Source of the DNA: Loripinus fragilis
Taxonomy: Eukaryota > Mollusca > Bivalvia > Lucinida > Lucinidae
NCBI GenBank assembly: GCA_964019695.1
Contig: OZ026522.1
Coordinates: 74,617,601 to 74,681,600 of the forward strand
Reading direction: 5' to 3'
DNA length: 64,000 nt
The notes beneath the pieces were generated by a model. That model was not told where the DNA came from, made no database searches, and was given only the letters and a program-made list of their open reading frames with translations. Of this stretch, positions 60,301 to 64,000 are shown piece by piece; position 1 is the stretch's first letter; the number at the start of each line of letters is the position of its first letter. A program made the translations under genes and the position numbers.

Positions 60301-63037
60301 AATCAAATATGTACAGCTATTTTCAAATATACAATAACAATTTGGAAACAATGCATTAAGCTTAAACCTCCTTAAACAGCAACAGGTATTTAACATAACT
60401 TTTAAGAACTGGAGCGTTCGCCCCTGGACTCTGTGGCTGTGCTATGTTAACCCTCGCACGGACGCAGAGCCGAGGAGTGATATATTGACATGCTGTTTGC
60501 TGTCATTTTGTATTTGCAGTCGGACCCCTGAGGGACCCACTCTTATGAGTGGGAAACAAAGGGCCCCGATTAACCAGTCTTAAAATAAATAAAGTATCAT
60601 AGCAGAAGACTGGGGCGCAGCCTGCCTTGGGATTGATTCATATCAGCTCTTGGGGTAGGAAGCGTCACAAATATGAATAACTCTCATCACCGATTTACAA
60701 AATTAATCGACAACTACCAATTAAGGGATACTCTGTAAATTATAAATGAAAGCGTGCCCTCTGGTGTCAAAATATCTAGCATTGAAAGAAGCGGGGAATT
60801 ACCGCCAATATTCAATGCGTCAACTTTCTGTTTTGAATGAATGGAGTGTCATTTTATAAAGCTGTTAGTGCTATTCTCTATTTTTAAATTACTTTGTATT
60901 ATTTGTAATTCGTCAGTATGCATCGGAAGCTGTTATCATACTACAATTCACATGATATAATGACACAATTTACAAAATAAAATGAAATTGCCAACATACA
61001 AAAACAAAGATGTATGCATTGAATAATGTCACTTTTTACCTTCCATATATAAATAAACATATTATCATGATAGTAACTTGATCTGGCATACAGAATCACG
61101 TAGAGTGGATCAGCCCATATCAACGGATCACCATCAACACTTCACATCAATGGTGATCCGATGATATGAGCTAATCCACTCTTCATGATACAGTATGCCA
61201 GATCAATTTACTATTATAATAATGGGTGTTTGTTACACTGTTTCTGGGCAAGCCACTCATTATAGCATATAGGTCTAACTGAACAAAACTTTCATGCGAA
61301 AAAATGTTAATATTTTCTTATACCTCCATACTAGCATACATTTTGGGTGCTCTAAAGAAATGTCTCATGAGATGGTTCTTTTGAGTACTCACAACAAATG
61401 TTTTGGTTGAGAAATAAGAAAATTAAGTTTTCGTTGACGCACTCTTAGCTAAAGTCCTGTAACATAATTCCAGTATACCTCTGAATTTATCAACACACAT
61501 TATTCGAATTTGACAAAGTGCATAATTCATTTGCCCCATTGGCTTCATCTTTTCTGAGGTTTTGTGCCTTATTGTGAGAAATTTGTCCAGTTGCTACAGA
61601 AAAGAAGTGAAACTTAAAGTGCCACCTAAAATTAAGTGTTGCAGGAAATTCCACAATCACAGACCTACCCATGGCACCATGGGAAAAGACACACAACACA
61701 AGCAATACCGGGGCTTCATAGCGCAGTCAGTAGCTAGTGAGACTGCAGATCCAGGGGTCGCGAGTTTGATCCTGGCCCAGTCCCATAATTTCATGGAGAT
61801 TGATCATGACATAGTATCTACGGTCATTCTCTTCCTTCCACCCAAAACATATGTTAAAATTGATGGGTAAGAAAATATTTACAATTTTACACTGAAAAGT
61901 TTTGTTTATCTAAACCTGTGATGTTATTACCACATCATTGTCCTATATTCTTCAGGTTTCATTCTAATATTTTGAACACTTGTTGTCTGCAGAAAAAGGC
62001 ATGGACAAACAGTGCAGTCCCATATCAGACTGCTTATGAAGAAGCCATCTAATCAGTGTCTTCCCTGTTTGCTATTCTGACAAGCATTTTGCAAATTCCA
62101 GCCATGATAATCCACATTTTATTTGAGAACAGAAAGAATTAGTGTTCAAAATTTTAAAACATTTATCGCATCTAAATCTGGCAGCATCACCAAAGTTTGT
62201 GATCTTACCTGTGGATGATGGGTCCTCTTCACAACTGATTTCCTCCTCTAGTATCTTGCTACTGGTTTCCTCCATTTGTACCTTGTTATTAGAACAGCTG
62301 GGTTCAGGTGGTTTACCAAACAATCTGCCTAATACAGCCTCCTCTGACATGTCTTTAACTTTTGCTTTGGATTTTCTTTCTTCATTTAGTTTCTTTCTCC
62401 TCTTCTTTTTGAATTCAAGAACCTCTTCATCCTATTAGAAAGGAAAAAAACACATTTCTCTTGGGATTGTTTCCTCGACAAACACCAATTGATAAATACA
62501 ACTGTCATAACATTTATTGAGATCCGTTAATCTGATTGGTCAAGAACGGTCATCTGATCGCATTGACCTGTATTTCATTTTTCAATGAATCCGGTCCTTA
62601 TTCATGAGGGGCGGGGCCATTCACGACAGAACTACTTTTGTGATACTGCGCATTGCTTCTATGAAGAGAAATGGACAGCCTGCAACTACTGACACTTTAC
62701 CTTACACTTACACATATATTTTCAGGTTGAAAGCAAAGATTAACTTACATACGACTCCTAAATTAACAGTAGTCATGCCGATCAACTGTCTGCTGCGATC
62801 TATTCAGTTTCCCAGTCCGCAAAATGATGCGATTACCTCTTGCACCTGTGCTTGTTTTCCTGCAACATCGTTGTATGTTTTCATGCAAGCCCCGCAATAA
62901 AATTGTTTCTTGAACTTACTGACTGTTGCCTGGCTTATCCAACATATTTTGCAATTCGTCTTTGCTTTTTTCAATCACTCAATAAAGATAGCACAATTTC
63001 TTGTTGCTGTGGTCATTTCATTTCCTTTCCATGCCAT
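53338..63037 (-). CDS. Unidentified nuclear-type gene, three exons
   Basis: Exons on the minus strand are 63037-62837, 62431-62209 and 54365-53338; the introns are 405 bp and 7843 bp. All junctions are GT-AG with phases 0 and 1 matching. Exon 1 contains C-x2-C-x15-C-x2-C (NCKIC and YCGAC), exon 2 is Lys/Arg-rich then acidic, and exon 3 has SERTSP-type repeats and a Ser-rich tail with an SRKRKRHSSES basic patch. The spliced frame is 484 codons including the stop, but codon 21 is TGA (62975-62977) if translation begins at 63037. I do not recognise the family. A possible polyadenylation signal on the minus strand is at 53085-53090. The large intron holds a LINE fragment, several MITEs and a SINE. 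Confidence 0.65.
54410..54641 (+). mobile_element. MITE family B, copy 7
   Basis: TGAGCTGCAACATGTAATTT at the left and CCACATTGTTGGAAATTTGT at the right; the right border is diverged. It lies in the large intron, about 45 bp upstream of exon 3. A family D fragment follows at 54671-54790. Confidence 0.7.
54791..55584. other. Intron stretch without recognisable feature
   Basis: Part of the 7.8-kb intron. An 83-codon plus-strand frame at 55282-55533 has no domain content and is not called. Confidence 0.5.
55585..55885 (+). repeat. Inverted-repeat partner of 60741-61050
   Basis: GGAAGGTAAAAACCGACATT followed by a 100-base stretch is nearly identical to the complement of 60955-61050. The right end GACGCCAGAGGGCGCA matches the complement of TGCCCTCTGGTGTC at 60754. 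Confidence 0.7.
55938..56155 (-). mobile_element. tRNA-derived SINE, reverse orientation
   Basis: On the minus strand: GGCTCAGTGGTAGAGTGCTT (A box), GCAGGTTCGAGCCTCACC (good B box), GTCCTTGAGCAAGACACATT, and a 3' part with GGACGTAAAGAATCAAATCC. This is the best-kept SINE copy, with both polymerase III boxes. Confidence 0.8.
56259..56632. mobile_element. Small TIR element with CATGCGCGGATAC ends and poly-C tracts
   Basis: Left end CATGCGCGGATACAGAGAGG and right end TTGATCCGCACATG. It contains two long C tracts. Related to 20301-20621. Confidence 0.6.
56940..57360. repeat. Repeat with AACCACTGCCGGTTGAGCC units
   Basis: Two to three diverged units contain CTGTCTTCTGAAACG, AACCACTGCCGGTTGAGCCT and CATAAACCCACCCAGCC. 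A further unit is at 50395-50520. Confidence 0.55.
57361..58162. other. Intron stretch with low-complexity ATCCC repeats
   Basis: At 57888-58110 many short units like ATATCCCATATCCC and CCCTAAAA occur. Before them lies a MITE family C fragment (57600-57695) and paired GAGGGGGTCAGGGGGGCTCT/complement sequences. Confidence 0.5.
58163..58330. mobile_element. MITE family A, copy 6 (ends lost)
   Basis: CACTCAAAAAGACCAAAACT and the GAGGAGCATTCTGCAATACT part are recognisable; the outer CAGTAAAACC ends are missing. Confidence 0.6.
58331..58877. other. Intron stretch with two local duplications
   Basis: GTTTCTAGCGATTTTTGATCCG and a following TCGATTGCCGCCTATC occur twice within about 120 bp (58428-58600). 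At 58735-58865 AATTTCACA/TGTGAAAT motifs with TTGGTACCAAT repeat. No gene seen. Confidence 0.5.
58878..59114 (+). mobile_element. MITE family B, copy 8
   Basis: TGAGCCGTGACATGTGATTT at the left and CATGCCCCGGCTAA at the right; otherwise full length. Confidence 0.75.
59530..60605 (+). pseudogene. 3' fragment of a LINE (L1/Tx1-like) ORF2, with stops
   Basis: A frame at 59648-59869 encodes MFHGGLGLPSVLHKRES, typical of the region after the reverse transcriptase of L1/Tx1-type LINEs. A further frame (59941-60120) and a tail with HIFETCTVHNAERT resemble the distal Cys/His motif. Frames are broken by several stops and shifts, and the RT core is absent. The 3' end may be near the AATAAATAAAG at about 60590. 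It sits in the large intron of the unidentified gene, on the opposite strand. Confidence 0.6.
60741..61050 (-). repeat. Inverted-repeat partner of 55585-55885
   Basis: On the minus strand it reads GGAAGGTAAAAAGTGACATT and continues nearly identically to 55590-55690. Confidence 0.7.
61078..61206. repeat. Long palindrome
   Basis: Arms of about 55 bp begin TTGATCTGGCATAC and end GTATGCCAGATCAA; inner arms GGATCACCAT and ATGGTGATCC surround a 15-base loop. Probably a MITE. Confidence 0.7.
61294..61460 (-). mobile_element. MITE family D, copy 8 (a fragment follows at 61846-61920)
   Basis: Reverse orientation, ending CACTCTTAGCTAAAGTCCTG. The short fragment at 61846 has ACCCAAAACATATGTTAAAA and GATGGGTAAGAAAATATTTA. 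Confidence 0.7.
61711..61800 (+). mobile_element. Second tRNA-like SINE head
   Basis: GGCTTCATAGCGCAGTCAGT and GGGTCGCGAGTTTGATCCTG resemble A and B boxes of a tRNA-derived SINE different from the family at 1077. It lies inside the insertion between two family D MITE pieces. Confidence 0.5.
61985..62095. repeat. MITE family E fragment
   Basis: GACAAACAGTGCAGTCCCAT and a short imperfect palindrome AGACTGCTTATGAAGAAGCC, just downstream of exon 2 of the minus-strand gene. Confidence 0.45.
62209..62431 (-). CDS. Exon 2 of the unidentified gene
   Basis: It follows a TTTCTAATAG acceptor, encodes DEEVLEFKKKRRKKLNEERK, then an acidic stretch, and ends TCATCCACAG before GTAAGATC, phase 1. The phase fits exon 3, which starts with two bases of an Asp codon. 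If the donor is not used, the frame continues 40-odd codons with four cysteines. Confidence 0.7.
62837..63037 (-). CDS. Candidate exon 1 with a Cys4 motif
   Basis: It begins at ATGGCATGG after AAAA (a good start context) and ends GTGCAAGAG before GTAATC. After an in-frame TGA at codon 21 the frame continues as KTNCKICWISQATVSK and FYCGACMKTYNDV, which looks like a real zinc-binding unit. The true start may be elsewhere, or this copy may carry a nonsense change. Confidence 0.5.
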
Positions 63038-63039
63038 TT

Positions 63040-63492
63040 TGACAGATGATGCTTTTCGTCACCAATGTAAACGAATGAAGTCATATCTAATGACGTAACT
63101 ATCGTACACATTATAATGAACACCCATGTAAAGTATTTTCGGTTGTCACTGAGAACGGCCACCATTTTTTTAATGTCGTAACGTCTACGTACACACGTCA
63201 TAGTCTAAATGCGCGAAACGTTAAGTAGCTCGAAACATAATTTCAGGAAAACATAATTATTATAAATACTGAATAAGAAAGAATAAAGAAAGAACTTGTA
63301 ATTATAAGAATTGAAAGCTATTTTTCTGCGTTTCACTGAGGTATGAAATATCGTTTAAATTACATCTAATTTTAGCGGAAAAATAACTTTCAATTCTTAA
63401 ATGAAAGCAGTTCTGAGAGATATTTTCAACCTTCAACCTCTTGCAATAATTAATGTGCTATCCCAATATAGAAAAAAAACATAACTTTAACA
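63040..63492. other. Region upstream of the minus-strand gene, no clear feature
   Basis: Would contain promoter and 5' UTR of the unidentified gene if exon 1 is right. I see no clear TATA box or initiator. Confidence 0.4.
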
Positions 63493-63660
63493 TACAGTAA
63501 AAGCTGTCTTAAGCGGCCACTCAAATACAACACCAAACATTGGTTTTCAATACTGGTTATCGCTTAATGCAGGTCAAAACTATTGCAGAATACTCCATTT
63601 TCTATTAAGATCTTGGTTTTGTCTGTTTTTAAGTTGTCGCTTAAGACAGGTTTTACTGTA
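63493..63660. mobile_element. MITE family A, copy 7 (one inner arm deleted)
   Basis: TACAGTAAAAGCTGTCTTAA at the left and TTAAGACAGGTTTTACTGTA at the right; the right half of the central hairpin is missing. Confidence 0.75.
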
Positions 63661-64000
63661 GTTAGTGCAACTGTGTAAGATGTAAGATATTTGGCATAGA
63701 AGGATTCAATACAACCACGCCTACTTTAAACAGGCATGCAGCCATCCAATAACTGTAAGATTAACCTCTATTTAAATGTGTGGGATTGAACATGTTTCTC
63801 TTCCTATAATCTAGCGATTATATATCTGTTCCTGAGGTTATACAACTTTTTTCATGCTCAACTGAGTACGAAATTTCAACTGCTCATGAAAACTAAAATA
63901 CCGACAAATGAAGAAGATTCTTGCTTTAAGTCTCTCAGATGTGGTATTTATAATGCTTATAAATGTTAAAATGCCAACAATTGTTGACATTTTAACTTTT
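63661..64000. other. Right edge, no gene seen
   Basis: AT-rich sequence. The last 40 bases form a small hairpin (AAATGTTAAAATG with its complement around CCAACAATTGTTG) that may be cut by the window edge. Confidence 0.4.

Noticed and set aside
60941..61123. Minus-strand frame of 60 codons and related frame at 55635-55832
   Set aside because: Both are the inverted repeat pair read in frame (MLAISFYFVNCVIISC); repeat-derived, with no other support.
61711..61800. Possible functional tRNA gene
   Set aside because: A- and B-box-like sequences are there, but no cloverleaf with paired acceptor and anticodon arms could be drawn.

Overview
The window is animal nuclear DNA, AT-rich and crowded with repeats. 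Split GT-AG genes, tRNA-derived SINEs, many short palindromic MITEs and a Ty3/Gypsy element point to an invertebrate. The repeat families look like those of bivalve molluscs; this is an inference from recollection, not a search. No bacterial features (operons, Shine-Dalgarno sites, CRISPR) are present.

Layout. (1) 692-13757, plus strand: the last six coding exons of the 26S proteasome ATPase Rpt5/PSMC3 (242 residues, from just before the AAA+ core to the C-terminal YYA tail), with TE-filled introns; the 5' exons lie off the left edge. (2) About 13.8-30.4 kb: no convincing host gene. It holds repeats, including a 7.8-kb terminal-inverted-repeat element (15271-23057) with 9-bp target duplications, inserted in an older short repeat whose uninterrupted relative lies at 50011-50231, and a roughly 2.1-kb minisatellite (27340-29480). 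(3) 30407-43796: a complete-looking 13.4-kb Ty3/Gypsy LTR retrotransposon on the minus strand, with LTRs, primer site, polypurine tract, 4-bp target duplication and open gag and pol. Between pol and the 3' LTR it carries an extra reading frame with zinc-finger-like cysteines, a nuclear localisation signal and a KCTD/T1-type BTB domain, preceded by a splice acceptor. (4) 43.8-53.3 kb: tandem and dispersed repeats only. (5) 53338-63037, minus strand: a three-exon gene of unknown function with a Cys4 motif in exon 1, a basic/acidic exon 2 and a long Ser/Thr-rich exon 3 after a 7.8-kb intron. Exon 1 has an in-frame TGA if translation starts at the best ATG.

The two host genes show no functional link. 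Most of the remaining structure is TE biology: at least five recurrent palindromic MITE families appear in both gene-bearing and gene-free parts. The most interesting item is the LTR element with the captured KCTD-like accessory gene. Next are the mosaic U3 of its LTRs, the nested transposon with its empty-site relative, and a MITE family whose hairpin arms differ between copies while staying self-complementary.
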